Shown here piece after piece: positions 53,955-64,000 of a stretch of DNA of 64,000 nt. How positions within the stretch are numbered: the stretch's first letter is position 1; each line of letters starts with the position of its first letter. The notes beneath the pieces were generated by a model. The model saw only the letters and a list, made by a program, of their open reading frames with translations. It was not told where the DNA came from and did no database searches. Position numbers and translations under genes: made by a program. Source of the DNA: Ecdyonurus torrentis (Eukaryota > Arthropoda > Insecta > Ephemeroptera > Heptageniidae); assembly GCA_949318235.1 (NCBI GenBank), contig OX439127.1, positions 28,178,613 to 28,242,612 of the forward strand. The letters are read 5' to 3'.

Positions 53955-54198
53955 TCCTACATTGCCGCAACCCGTTTAACGCAGATCCATGACGCAAAAA
54001 CGCACCGACCGCACCCAACGCACCGCGCCGCGTCGACACAGCAACGACAGCTGGTGCGGAAGCGGAATCATGGCGGCCGAGTATCAACAACGTGGTTAAA
54101 AAGAAATTTCAGAATTTTTAGGTGTATCTTTAAAATACATTTGTAGACGTGACTTATTTTTAAAAATATTACTATACACATCTACTTAAACTTGAAAT
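53955..54198 (+). promoter_or_regulatory. CpG-rich promoter/5'UTR region of the acidic-protein gene
   Basis: A sharp rise in G+C and CpG (ACGCAAAAACGCACCGACCG, CAACGCACCGCGCCGCGTCG) just upstream of the ATG at 54199. An upstream ATG (AATCATGGCGGCCGAG, near 54070) opens a frame of only nine codons, so it would be a short uORF if transcribed. Confidence 0.5.
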
Positions 54199-55875
54199 AT
54201 GAGTGGCAAAAGGTATTTAATACGTTGCCTTAAAAACTAGGGCATAAATATGCAACTTAGAGATTATGAGTATGAGACTTTATTTTGTGCATGATTTGGG
54301 GCACTAAAAACTAAATGTTTATTTGTTTCTGTATACATGGCTATCTTATTTTGCATGGTTACTGTAATCGAGCCAGGAAGAAAATCCCACACCCATTTCA
54401 ATATTGGAGATTATAAATAAGGCTGATATGTACATTCAACCATCCTAGGTATTTTGTGTTGGCCAATTTTGTGCCATTATGCACCATAAATAAAAAATAA
54501 AAAAAATTATTGCAATGTGACTTAAATCTGATTTATGATCACTATTAATTGAGCTTTAAGATAGACAGGGATTTCATATGTAATATATACATAGGAATGA
54601 TAGTAATGGTGTTCGTAAACCCTGTTTCCTGCTACAGTCAACCGGGGTCAAATTGAAAGGCCGGGGCGAAATTGAAAGGTAGCAAAGTGAACATTTAAAG
54701 TTGTATTTTAAAATTTCTTGGCGGTTTTCGTGACAAAAAATTATATTAATAGATGATGTAGGTATTCATCTTTCGTTTTAATTTATTTTTAGACACAATA
54801 GCATGTGTTTTTGGTGAGAAATAATTTTTTTAGAGAATAAAGAAATTTTGTGCAAAAAATGAAGCTCCAGAAATAAGGACTCCACAGGGTAAGTAAAACT
54901 ATTTTCAATATTCTTACAGTATGTAACTTGCCACAAATGTTCTTGTGAACACTCACACCAATTTTTTTGTTAATGGGTTCATTAGTTAAAATTTTAGGAG
55001 TGTTAAGTTCCTCCGGGGTCAAATTGAAAGGCTCTCCGGGGTCAAATTGAAAGGTTGTATTGTTAACATACAGATTGCCGTTTTCTCGAAAATCTTAAAA
55101 TATTCATTTTTATTTTACAAAATCTGTTAAATAATTTATTTAAGATACTTGATATTGATATGAGATATTGATTTGCATATATTTCAGGTCCATGTGGTAT
55201 ACAAAATGCCCCGGCAACGTAAGAAAGAACCAGGCAAGCGATCCTATAAAAACTACACTGAACTATTTCTCAACCAGGCAAAGGAAAATGTACAGTCTGG
55301 TCAATTATCTCTTGCCAATGCATCCAAATTGTACAGAATACCTTTAAGGATATTGCACAATAAGTTAACTGGCAAGCACACCAAGAAGAACGGAGGACAG
55401 ACTGCTCTCACGGAGACGGAGGAAACTGTCTTACTTGACAGTATCCTCATTGCTTCGGATTGGGGATACCCATTGAATTTACTTGACTTTAGAATGCATA
55501 CCGAGTTGGTATGGCCAAGTGTTGAAGGTAGCTGACTTGTAACTCTGTACTCCTCACCGCAGTTCGAGCCACTGCTGGGTCCGTACTTGAAGTGTGAGAG
55601 CACAATGCATTTCACGATGCATGTTTACATGCATTCCATGACAACGCACAGCATTCGGGAGGTGCATGATTGATGTGATTGCACCGACCAGCCTGCCTAG
55701 ATGTTTCCACGGTTTCTCTAGGCTGCCATGGCGAATGTGGGGCTTTGTACTTAGGCCGTGGCTGGCCCGTGTGTGCTTTTCCATTAATTTGGAAAGTCCT
55801 TACTTGTCGATAAGACAATGTCTTGACTGGGACTGAGATTGGTGTGGCACGATAACACAATATGGCAAGCAAGCA

Positions 55876-55912
<37 letters not shown>

Positions 55913-58074
55913 GAAAAGAAAAGAAAAGAAAAGAAAAGAAAAGAAACAAAAAAAAAAAAAAAGAAAAAGAAAAAAGAAAGAAAAAAAAACAAAAAAATGA
56001 ACACAGGCGACAAGATCAAAGCCAATATCCTCAGTGCATTGCATTTAGAGCTACAGGAGATTGTACCATACAACTTAAGTGAGCTGGAGCATCTCCCTGA
56101 TCAACAAGATGATCCTAACAATTTCAATCAGAGACCAATCAAGCTCTCATCAGTTTCTGCAAGGAGCAAAGAGGTTTTGGCAAGCCACCACCCCAGAAGA
56201 AGCGCAGGAGTCGCCTGAACATTGTGCCTGGCAAGAGTGTGGCTGCCACACAGGATCCTGAGAGTGAGAGCAGCAATGGGGTCACAGGTATGATATAACT
56301 TGCTCTTTTATGTATGTACTGGAATTAATGTTTCAACTTGTATAGGTGTCAGCAGCTCCGACAGCAGTAACTCTGAGGGAGGTGATGATGATGACAACGA
56401 TGATGATGAGGGAGCAGGAGAAGAGGAGGAAGAAGCTGCTGACATCCCACCAATTAGACTGATCCCCCCTGGTAGCTACCTCTTGGCCCGCTTCCAAGGT
56501 GGAAGTGGCCGACACCCAGTTTGGTTCCGTTACGTGTGTGTGGTAGAAACTGGAACCTCTGATGGTCTCCAAGTCATGGGATTTCAATCCCTTAATGGAA
56601 GCAAGACTGTTTTTGAACCTAAAGCAAGGGATATATCAGTCATAAGTCATAACCCATAGTGATATTGTGGCTGTTTTACCTCACCCTACCCTTGTGAAAA
56701 CAAAAAGTAGATTGCACTACCAATTCTAGAAGACAATATTAAGGAATTGTAAATATATGAATGCCTCCTATTATTATTTTTTAAATATTATATTACAATT
56801 TAAAGGCATAGGCCACATGAAAACATGCATTTACATCACAAAAAACTTGCTGGGGCTCGCATAAATAAGGTAGTTGGTCTCAAAACCCCCAACTGTAGCA
56901 CCGTAACAGTAATCAGAAAATTTTGATTTATGCAACCCGCACAACATTTTGATACCAGTTTTTGCCTGTTTATGATGTCATATTCAGGAATGTTGCATAA
57001 TTTAAATTTTTTTGAAGCTTTTTTTGTGAGGCCACATTTACATTCTGGTAAAAATTATCATCAGCTTTGTAGATCCCATTTTGTGTTTAGCATGTTGTTT
57101 CATGTTTGCTATGCCTTTAAGGTACAGTATTGTAAGTATGTGTCATTATTAAATCTGAAATTATTTTATATGTTTGACATGAGACATACATTTTGTTCAT
57201 TTTGTAATGAATTTTATTGATTTAAATGTTATCATCATGTAAATTTGGAAATTTAATAAATATAGATTTGAATAATAATAAAAAAACTTTTTCTGGGGGG
57301 ATTGGGGGTGGAAGGGGGGTGGGATAGGTGGTATGGGTGGGGGGAGGGAGGGAAGACACATTACTGTACTTAAAAACAGTTTTAGCTTATAATATAAAAG
57401 TTTTAAAGTTGAAATGTACAATTAGGTGGCTACAACTATTTGTACCGTGAAACCTTTCAATTTGACCCCGTTGCCGGGGCGAAATTGAAAGGTCTGTTTT
57501 TATTTTTTTTTAATTAGGGAGTTTGGCCTAAATTTCAAATTTCAGCTTTTTTATGTAGTACTAACAGACCTTTGTCCTAATATATGTTTTTTGTTTCTGT
57601 CAAAAAATTATTTTTAAAGTTATAACACAAAATGTGTCTAAAACCTTTCAATTTGACCCCGGTTGACTGTACTAAATGATGATGATGTGGGTTTACGTTA
57701 AACTACATAAGTATATTGTGTGTATGATACAAAAAGTGTATTATGATTTCAATTTAGGTTTATTGATAATTTTTTTTAGCTGGTCTGATACTGACCGTTC
57801 AACAGCCTACATACGGGTCTGCATTTTCTCATAAAGATTGCATAGTGTGGCTGCGGGTTGCCTATGCAAATTGTTCAGGAAATTTTGGCCAGAGCTGTAC
57901 ATGTATATAAATTAATGAATATATACTTTATCTTTTTCATAACAATGTTTTAGGAGAAACGACGATCCTGATGAGGATGACGACTTCTCTGGTGAAGACA
58001 ATGACTTTTCTGCACAAGATAAAATGGCTCTAGAGAGGCACCGTAGAAGTGGAAAAAGATTGAATGATAATGAG
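54199..58074 (+). CDS. N-terminal exons of an unidentified acidic protein (partial)
   Basis: Exon 1 (54199-54212) reads MSGKR with a GT donor at 54213. Exon 2 (57954-58074) follows a TTTTAG acceptor and continues in phase with RNDDPDEDDDFSGEDNDF then SAQDKMALERHRRSGKRLND. A donor (GAG-GTACTG) ends it at 58074. The 45 visible residues are an acidic patch followed by a basic ALERHRR stretch, as often seen at the start of nuclear proteins. I do not recognise the family; the rest should lie beyond 58 kb or outside the window. A 3.0 kb pogo-like transposon fills most of the intron, in the same orientation as the gene. Confidence 0.55.
54608..54634. repeat. Left half of a family E hairpin, split by the pogo-like element
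   Basis: GTGTTCGTAAACCCTGTTTC leads to TA at the insertion point; the other half (ACTAAATGATGATGATGTGG then GTTTAC) resumes at 57671. The joined order matches the intact copy at 18246-18352. Confidence 0.65.
55206..55535 (+). pseudogene. psq/CENP-B-type HTH segment of a pogo-like transposase (partial)
   Basis: An open segment of 109 residues ending in a stop. Residues about 10-55 form the psq helix-turn-helix that binds the terminal repeats in this superfamily; TETEETVLLDSILIASDWGY matches the start of the second HTH/linker seen in pogo and jerky-like proteins. It is followed by stop codons instead of the rest of the DNA-binding and DDE regions. Confidence 0.75.
55876..55990. repeat. A-rich (AAAAG)n tract inside the pogo-like element
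   Basis: About eleven AAAAG units followed by A-rich sequence. It lies where the catalytic domain would be expected and may mark the deletion join. Confidence 0.85.
56150..56659 (+). pseudogene. C-terminal part of a pogo-like transposase (two exons)
   Basis: Frame with EQRGFGKPPPQKKRRSRLNI continuing to ...NGVTG, donor at 56288 (GTATGATAT), acceptor TTGTATAG before 56346, then SSSDSSNSEGG, a D/E-rich run and DIPPIRLIPPGSYLLARF, stop at 56657-56659. The basic-then-acidic-then-small-domain order is typical of pogo/jerky-type transposase tails. Upstream the frame is broken. Confidence 0.65.
56800..57120. mobile_element. TTAA-flanked MITE, family G copy 1, nested in the pogo-like element
   Basis: TTAA then AGGCATAGGCCACATGAAAA on the left; CATGTTTGCTATGCCT then TTAA on the right. 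The interior ATTTTGATTTATGCAACCCG then CACAACATTTT recurs as complement in 62446-62788. No ORF; piggyBac-like by target site. Confidence 0.7.
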
Positions 58075-60000
58075 GTACTGGTACAACTAATTATTAATTA
58101 AAACAAAAAAATAACCAGTTTGGTTCATGTATGTGAGATTGGATGTTATGATGTAGATTTCAGGGTTTGATTGTTGGGTTTTCATGTTTGTATACACTGG
58201 CCTGAACAAATCTGACCTCGGTGTTCACATCTCCAACACTGGTTCCAAATAAATCTGACTGCTTGTGTTCAAGTTGTCCAATATATTTAAAGCCCTTGTC
58301 AGCTTACTTTTTTAACATTTAGAATACTAAATTGATAATTACCATACCTTACTATCCATCAATTAGACACCAACACGTTGATTTTGTATTTATTTTCATT
58401 TTAGCAGGATATTTCACGCATCTGACGTCACAATGTACCGATGGGGTCGTGATAGGGGCAAAAAACTTGAGGGAGAGGCTTAAATGTATAAAGTGATCAG
58501 AGCAGTGACTGTGATTGGCAGCAGTACATTGTGAAGTCAGATACGTTGACAAGGGCTTTAACATTAGAACAACGCTTTGGGCAGATTTATTCATGACCAG
58601 TGGACATGGGGAAACTTAAATGCAAGCATTCAGATTTTTTTAGGGCCAGTGTATAGCTCTGGCCAAAAGCCTGCAATGTAACCTGCTAAAATCACACCCG
58701 CGTGCAAGTTTCTTTCCTTCTGACTATAACAAGCACAACCAACCAAGCAGATATTTATTGCTCATGCTTGCTTGTTGCACTTACCTTTCTCTATATTTTT
58801 AATCATTCTGTTTGCTACTTTTATTTATTTATTTTTTTTTTTATACATAGCAGTTACTATATATTTTTTCAATGTTCTGTCTTCCATGTTTTCTGTCACA
58901 GTAGTATTTTAAATATTGTTTTGCATATAATTTTACATTTTTTATTTCAATATTTATTAACTGTTAACCTCAGTCCTGGAACGCCCCCTTTTTTCAAAAA
59001 CACTGATTGTAAAATAATTTAAAAATTATTTTTGGATACATCTCAATTTTACAAAATAGAAGTTCAAGCATAATTTTTTCATAATTCCCATACATTTCTA
59101 ACAATTAATTTTTATCCATTTTTATTTTGCTGCGAAATTCAAAATCAATGTAATGCTTAATTTTCTCAAACCAGAAATAATTTTTAAATATAAAACAAAA
59201 AGTAATCGATAGAGCATGGAAATAAGTCAGAAAGTTTCAAAAAAAGTTATCGAACCATTTTTTTTAATTGAAAAAACAAAAACACAATGCTAATTATATG
59301 CAAATTTAAATACTAATTAACTCGAATCACAAATAATTTTTGAATATTTTGTTAACTGGAGCTCGCAGATCATGATATTTTTTCAACCCTAACAAAGTTT
59401 TAAAAAAAGTTATCGAACCAATTTGGCGATATTTTGCTTTTTCCAGGTCTGATCATTCTATAATTTCTGTAATTGTTTATTATTAATTTAATTATTTAGT
59501 CACTAATGTATGTCTTTGGCTACAAAAACAAACAAGGTTCAAAACTAAAAAAGATAAGAATTTCGACTTTGTTGCTTTTGTATATACACGGTTTGTGCTC
59601 TAACCCGATGATATGTATGTGTATATTATGTTTTAAAAGTTTCAAAAAAATACTAGTAAAAAAATATCAGGGCTTCCCTGTATTTACCTATCTACTTTTT
59701 TTTTTTTTTTTTTTTTCTCGCTCTTTTCTTTTTCTTTAAATGTCTTGCCTTTACAAATTTATGTTCCTTGTGTTGCTTGTTATATGTAATTTGTATGTGG
59801 TTGTATTGAAACACACAGTTGTGCTTGGCAAGCTTTTTGGAAAAACTTTTGAAATTTTTGTCACATTTCTCTCTCACTCTCTCCTTGCATGTGTTGAGAC
59901 CTAGTTTTTTTTGCTACACACAACTTAAGTGTTGTAAGTTTTTCATAATAATGGCAATAATATAATAAATTCAGATTAAAAACACGATTAACAATGGCAT
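58075..60000. other. Intron or intergenic DNA downstream of exon 2 of the acidic-protein gene
   Basis: No coding exon could be supported. Repeated words occur (for example AAAAAAAGTTATCGAACCA near 59239 and 59403), plus a T run at 59696-59715. Confidence 0.5.
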
Positions 60001-60009
60001 GTTACTGTT

Positions 60010-60453
60010 AGTCTTGTAGTTGTTACCTGATTTTTCTATAACGTTAACGTTAATTTAATTTCATATAAAACTATAACTTTAACAATAACGTTAACTCTAA
60101 TTTTTCCCCAACTATAACTATAACGTTAACAGCTTTCTTAAAAAATATGTATTTTTATGATTATTCGTAAATTTAATCATTTAAAAAGTTAATATTTTAC
60201 TTATATTTACTCATTTATAAATAAAAGGGTACTTTTAATTATTTATTTTATGCAATATTATTTCTCTCACTTCGTCATTTGATTTTGTTTTTTTAGTCAG
60301 TGCAAAGTAAAATTTTCTTTCCAAAAGTAACGTTATAGTTAACGCTATGTTAACTTAATTTTTTTGTTAATCTATAACTATAACATTACTTTTTGCAATA
60401 TTGTTAATCTATATTATAGAAATAACCAGTTAACGTTAACGACTACAAGACTG
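60010..60453. mobile_element. ~445 bp hAT-like MITE with TAACG subterminal repeats
   Basis: Ends AGTCTTGTAGTTGTTA and TAACGACTACAAGACT. Flanks ACTGTTAG (60004-60011) and GCTGTTAG (60454-60461) fit a 7-8 bp target duplication. Many TAACGTTAACG and ACTATAACTATAACG words lie inside both ends. It has the same layout as the 6251-7657 element but different sequence. No ORF. Confidence 0.65.
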
Positions 60454-60672
60454 CTGTTAGTTAATTTAATTAATCAAGTGTTTAAAGTGGCACCCTTAGT
60501 TATATTATCATGTGTAAAAAAAAATAATATAGCACACATGGTTGGCTGAAACATTATATAAATACTTTAAATGTACAGTCCAGCTTTAAGGGTGGTCATC
60601 ATTTGTATTAAGTGCAGATTTTTTTTTTAAAAATAAATATTTAACTTCTATATGCATTTATTTTATTAGATT

Positions 60673-61320
60673 AAGGAGGTAGGGGACCATAGATGGCAGC
60701 ACAGCAAATGTTTCATAAGAAAAAGTTGGTCATATTGGATAACAGCTTATGCTTTCGTATCATGATATAAGGAGAGATGGTAGTTGCACTCCTATGCTGT
60801 GTTTGTAGGGGGCGCTGAAATAAATTTTCGTCGTAGTTGCTCTCTCTTGCCTGCTCTTCGCGCGCTTCCCGTTTCGATCACATTTTAAAATTTAACATGG
60901 GAAATTTTAGTTTTTATTTTTTCTATTTTTTCGTAATGAAATGTTAACATCCATTTTTTCAGAACTTAAAACTAAAACGTTTCTGGTTATTTTGCATATA
61001 ATTTTATTGTAAAATTCACATTATTAACAAAGTTAACTAAAATGCATATAAAAAAATAGAAAAAATTATGCTGATTAATTTGGTGCAATTTTTATTGTTA
61101 ACACTTCACGCGTTCAGAAGTTATGACGGATTTAGTGATTTTTCCCTATGCTTGTGCATTGGCATTTGATCGATTTGGGAAGGCGGGAAACTCGCTTGCA
61201 GCGCTAACGCGACGTAATTTTATTTCGAATCCGAGCATAGGAGTGCAACTACCATCTCTCCTTATATCATGTTTCGTATCTAAAACTACCATGCTGCCAT
61301 CTACTGTCTCCTACCCTCTT
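60673..61320. repeat. ~650 bp inverted-repeat element
   Basis: Left AAGGAGGTAGGGGACCATAG then ATGGCAGCA; right TGCTGCCATCTACTGTCTCC then TACCCTCTT. Inner arms TATAAGGAGAGATGGTAGTT and AACTACCATCTCTCCTTATA. The centre (about 60805-61220) has GC-rich patches such as GGGGGCGCTGAAATA and CGCGCGCTTCCCG. No transposase. Confidence 0.7.
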
Positions 61321-61560
61321 GAAAGGATAGTAGCCTCAAAAATTGAAACCTAAAACATAAAATTGATGAGATGGGACCATCATTCAATCACATATTATGT
61401 CCCTCAAACCTTCTGCACCCTCACAAACTGGTGTTCAAAAACTGTAAAATAGGCAAATTTAGGATTTCATGTTCAATAGAAGTTGTTGTGCCTACTTAAC
61501 AAGTTTTCTCCCCAGTTTGTGATTATGCTAGTATACTGAAGGGTTAAGGGACATAATAGT

Positions 61561-61650
61561 GTTGTTCATAAACCCTCTTATCTTGCACCAAAAAATGCAC
61601 TTTCTATTTGATTAATCATAGCTGACCGTCATTTTAGTAGCAGAAATCAG
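61561..61650. repeat. Family E copy, opposite orientation
   Basis: GTTCATAAACCCTC, CACCAAAAAATGCACTTTCT and CATTTTAGTAGCAGAAA match the complement of 18246-18352. Confidence 0.6.
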
Positions 61651-61750
61651 TTTTTTTTTTTTCTGGTATTTTTTTTAAAACTTTTAAAAATGTATCAAGT
61701 AAGTATAAATGATTGTTAAATTTCTCCATACTAACTGCATCAGTTATTAT

Positions 61751-61751
<1 letters not shown>

Positions 61752-61830
<79 letters not shown>
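61752..61830. repeat. (TA)n microsatellite
   Basis: About 38 TA units running directly into the family C palindrome at 61832. Confidence 0.95.
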
Positions 61831-61831
<1 letters not shown>

Positions 61832-61832
<1 letters not shown>

Positions 61833-62025
61833 CGATGCTTACCCGTCGAAGTGAACGTACTACACTTTACAAATTTGGGGAAAAATGAACGTTCTACACT
61901 TTACAAATTCCAAGTTCCCCCATCTAGTTCTCATGTTAAATCGCGTAGAAGCGCCAAACGCAGATCGTTCATTTTTCCCCAAATTTGTAAAGTGTAGTAC
62001 GTTCACTTCGACGGGTAAGCATCGA
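61832..62025. repeat. 194 bp palindrome, family C copy 2
   Basis: Same ends (TCGATGCTTACCCGTCGAAG) and exactly the same length as 10730-10923, in the opposite orientation judged by the asymmetric centre (CCAAGTTCCCCCATCTAGTT). Only a few single-base differences are visible. Confidence 0.85.
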
Positions 62026-62068
62026 TATATATATATAATCATGTAAAACATATTTGTGCAATACTAGC

Positions 62069-62385
62069 AATAATCAAGAAAAGGATAGAATTACCACCAA
62101 GGGACTTACCACAGTAGAAGTTCTATGGAGAGGTTAAGGTGTCTTGTTTTACAGAGTTTTAGTTAAAAAAAATCGGGCAGTACAAGACAACACGCTGCTC
62201 AGTGTGATATGTTCAAGTAAATCTCTTCTACATTGATTCATAATGTCATTAATATATGACGAAAGTTGTTAGTTATGAAAATTTTTACAACTAAAACTCA
62301 GTGCCATGTGAGATCTTTAACTCTCCATAGAACTTCTACTGTGGTAAGGCCCTTGCTGGTAATTCTATCCTTTTCTTTATTATTG
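62069..62385. repeat. ~315 bp inverted-repeat element
   Basis: Left CAATAATCAAGAAAAGGATA then GAATTACC and CCACAGTAGAAGTTCTATGG; right CCATAGAACTTCTACTGTGG and GGTAATTCTATCCTTTTCTT then TATTATTG. No ORF. Confidence 0.7.
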
Positions 62386-62445
62386 ATCCTAACCACAATG
62401 TTTTTTTTTTCCTTAAAGTGACTGCAATGCTAACAGTTAAGAAAT

Positions 62446-62788
62446 CAAAGGCATAGAAAACATGAAATAACATGTTCTTTTTTATCATTAAACATAAAAT
62501 GGGATCTACAAAACTAATGGTAATTTTTACCAGAATGTAAATGTGGCCCAACAAGAGAGCGTGAAAAAACTGTAAAGTATGCAATTTGTGTGAATATTTC
62601 TGTTTATGACGTCAGAAACAGGCAAAAACTAGTATGAAAATGTTGTGCGGGTTGCATAAATCAAAATTTTCTGATCACTGCTATGGCGCTACAATTGGGT
62701 TTTAAGACCAATTATTGTTATTTATGTAAGTCCCATCAAGTGTTTTGTGCTATAAATGCTAATGTTTTCATGTTTTCTATGCCTTTAA
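62446..62788. mobile_element. TTAA-type MITE, family G copy 2
   Basis: Ends AAAGGCATAGAAAACATGAA and TTCATGTTTTCTATGCCTTT then AATT; the right flank keeps TTAA and the left flank is TCAA. The interior AAAATGTTGTGCGGGTTGCA is the complement of the copy at 56800-57120. Confidence 0.65.
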
Positions 62789-64000
62789 TTAACTGTATGC
62801 CAAAGTGCATGTACAGTATATTTATTCGATCTCCTATTACTGTAATCTTTTTACTTTTCCTACCCCTGTGTCAACATAAAAACAATGTTACTAGCTTGTA
62901 TCATGATATCATGCTCTCTGAAGCAACGGTTATATGTGACATATGAAATGAATATGTTTGTAACCTATCGCTAAGTCCAAGGGTTATCATTAAGGTATGA
63001 GACATGGGTATTTGGATTTTTCTCATTTTTACATAAGTTGTAGTCCTAAACAATGTTAAATTTTTCCAGTGGTCAAAACTTTCAAACTCGGTTTTTTCCC
63101 GCCAAAATTCAAAAATTTAGTTTTCGTCACTCGCACCTTAGACTCTACTTTGTCGCACTGTAGCAGAAAAAGCAATTATTATACAAATTTAGTTCTAGTG
63201 CCAAATGATACACAAAATAGTGGACAACAAAATACCTGGCCGCTACTTTGACCTAGGTCAACTTTTAAGGTCACATAAGGTCAAGTGAATAATTAAAACT
63301 TGATTTAAAAAAAAGCTCCAATTTACTATGAAAAAACGATATATACATGTTTTAGAACAACATTTCAGGATTACAAAACTGTTTTCAAAAGCATGGCCAA
63401 TTCATAAACTTTTATTTAAAAGTGATTTAGGTAGCGCCATATATGTAGTGCACTGCGCGTGTGCTCCGCGCCTTCCTCTCCTTACCGGCCAATATAACGT
63501 GAAGCACAAAACATTCAAATTAAAATGCACGCTTATAGTTATTACGACAAACTGTGCATTTTCATACCTGCAAATTTCATTAAAAAACATTTTTATTATA
63601 TTTTATATAATTTTTATATAATGCATTAAATTTTTTTTTTCCTGCAAATGTTTTTTATAGTTAAATGACAGTGTGGCTCGTGGAAAACAATACAGGATGT
63701 GATGTACACGAAAGAGCATATTTATGAAATAGAGAATTAAAATGTTAAAATGTGTTAAAACAATTAAACACTAAAGTTTGTGATAGCTTGCACGTGATGA
63801 TGCGCGCACGCTTGTTTGTCACTATATATTATACTCTGCTTCATCTCCTTGGCTTCTAATCTTGTACCTGACCGCAGATGGACTCAAGTGCATTCCACTG
63901 CAACATAATATACATATTATCGTATATATAACTGTTTTATATGTATATGCATAATGCATACAGTTGTATATATATATATATAATACTGTCTTATAGTAAT
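62789..64000. other. Unannotated right end
   Basis: No exon, RNA gene or repeat could be supported. A TTTTTTATAG acceptor-like site occurs near 63651-63660, but the sequence after it closes quickly in all frames. Confidence 0.4.

Larger units (their letters stand above)
54635..57669 (+). mobile_element. 3.0 kb pogo-like DNA transposon, catalytic core missing
   Basis: Ends CAGTCAACCGGGGTCAAATT and AATTTGACCCCGGTTGACTG, each bordered by TA. The word GGGGTCAAATTGAAAGG recurs at about 54648, 55016, 55037 and, as complement, 57450 and 57645. The first coding part (55206-55535) encodes MPRQRKKEPGKRSYKNYTEL and a psq-type HTH (SLANASKLYRIPLRILHNKL). The later part (about 56150-56287 joined to 56346-56659) encodes KPPPQKKRRSRLNIVPGKSV, an acidic Ser-rich stretch, and a PPGSYLLARFQGG C-terminal domain. 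The ~0.5 kb between them is too short for a DDE domain and no DDE motif is visible, so it should need a transposase in trans. Confidence 0.8.

Noticed and set aside
54060..54100. ATGGCGGCCGAG as the start of the acidic-protein gene
   Set aside because: The frame closes after nine codons (CAACGTGGTTAA); the ATG at 54199 fits the splice phase with exon 2 instead.
55554..55784. A 76-residue - strand frame with His/Cys residues inside the pogo-like element
   Set aside because: No zinc-finger spacing and no splice sites; it may be leftover non-coding sequence from the deletion.

Overview
This window is eukaryotic nuclear DNA, very probably from an insect or other hexapod. It is strongly A/T-rich by eye, and its genes are broken by GT-AG introns up to about 5.8 kb. 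It is crowded with microsatellites, poly-A/T runs and short inverted-repeat transposons. The best taxonomic marker is a three-exon Osiris (DUF1676) gene, a family known mainly from insects. I cannot name the species.

Genes, left to right. (1) The last coding exon of an unidentified gene ending in a UBA-like domain, about 1.35-1.54 kb, + strand. (2) A membrane-anchored GNAT acetyltransferase of the NAT14/NAT8-like type, 14.97-15.75 kb, - strand, whose 5'UTR intron places its promoter head-to-head with (3) POP7/RPP20, the p20 subunit of RNase P/MRP, three exons, 16.83-19.76 kb, + strand. (4) TMEM203, one exon, starts only 19 bp after the POP7 stop, so the two look like a dicistronic unit. (5) A PRRT3/PRRT4-like multipass membrane protein, nine coding exons, 32.73-43.88 kb, 492 aa; every exon junction keeps frame. 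(6) The Osiris gene, - strand, 47.96-49.55 kb, 359 aa. (7) The first two coding exons of an unidentified acidic protein, 54.20 and 57.95-58.07 kb, with a 3.0 kb pogo-like transposon in the intron between them.

The most striking structure is a long inverted duplication. About 3.5 kb at 27.50-31.06 kb is repeated in reverse orientation at 33.33-36.99 kb, around a 2.3 kb spacer holding the proposed first exon of the PRRT4-like gene. The inner edges sit at that gene's exon 2 acceptor, so the left arm carries an inverted copy of exon 2 with both splice sites kept. The arms differ in microsatellite length and in one hairpin insertion.

The rest is mobile-element debris: a 5'-truncated non-LTR reverse transcriptase fragment; a pogo-like element with psq-type HTH but no visible DDE core, nested in a smaller repeat and hosting a TTAA-flanked MITE; hAT-like elements with subterminal short repeats; a 1.2 kb foldback; piggyBac-like TTAA MITEs; and several families of 100-500 bp palindromes, many set directly in (TA)n arrays. 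Two palindrome families have internal tandem units that converge on a short conserved centre. No tRNA, rRNA or CRISPR was found. Function assignments rest on recognising family sequence patterns; none was confirmed by a database search.
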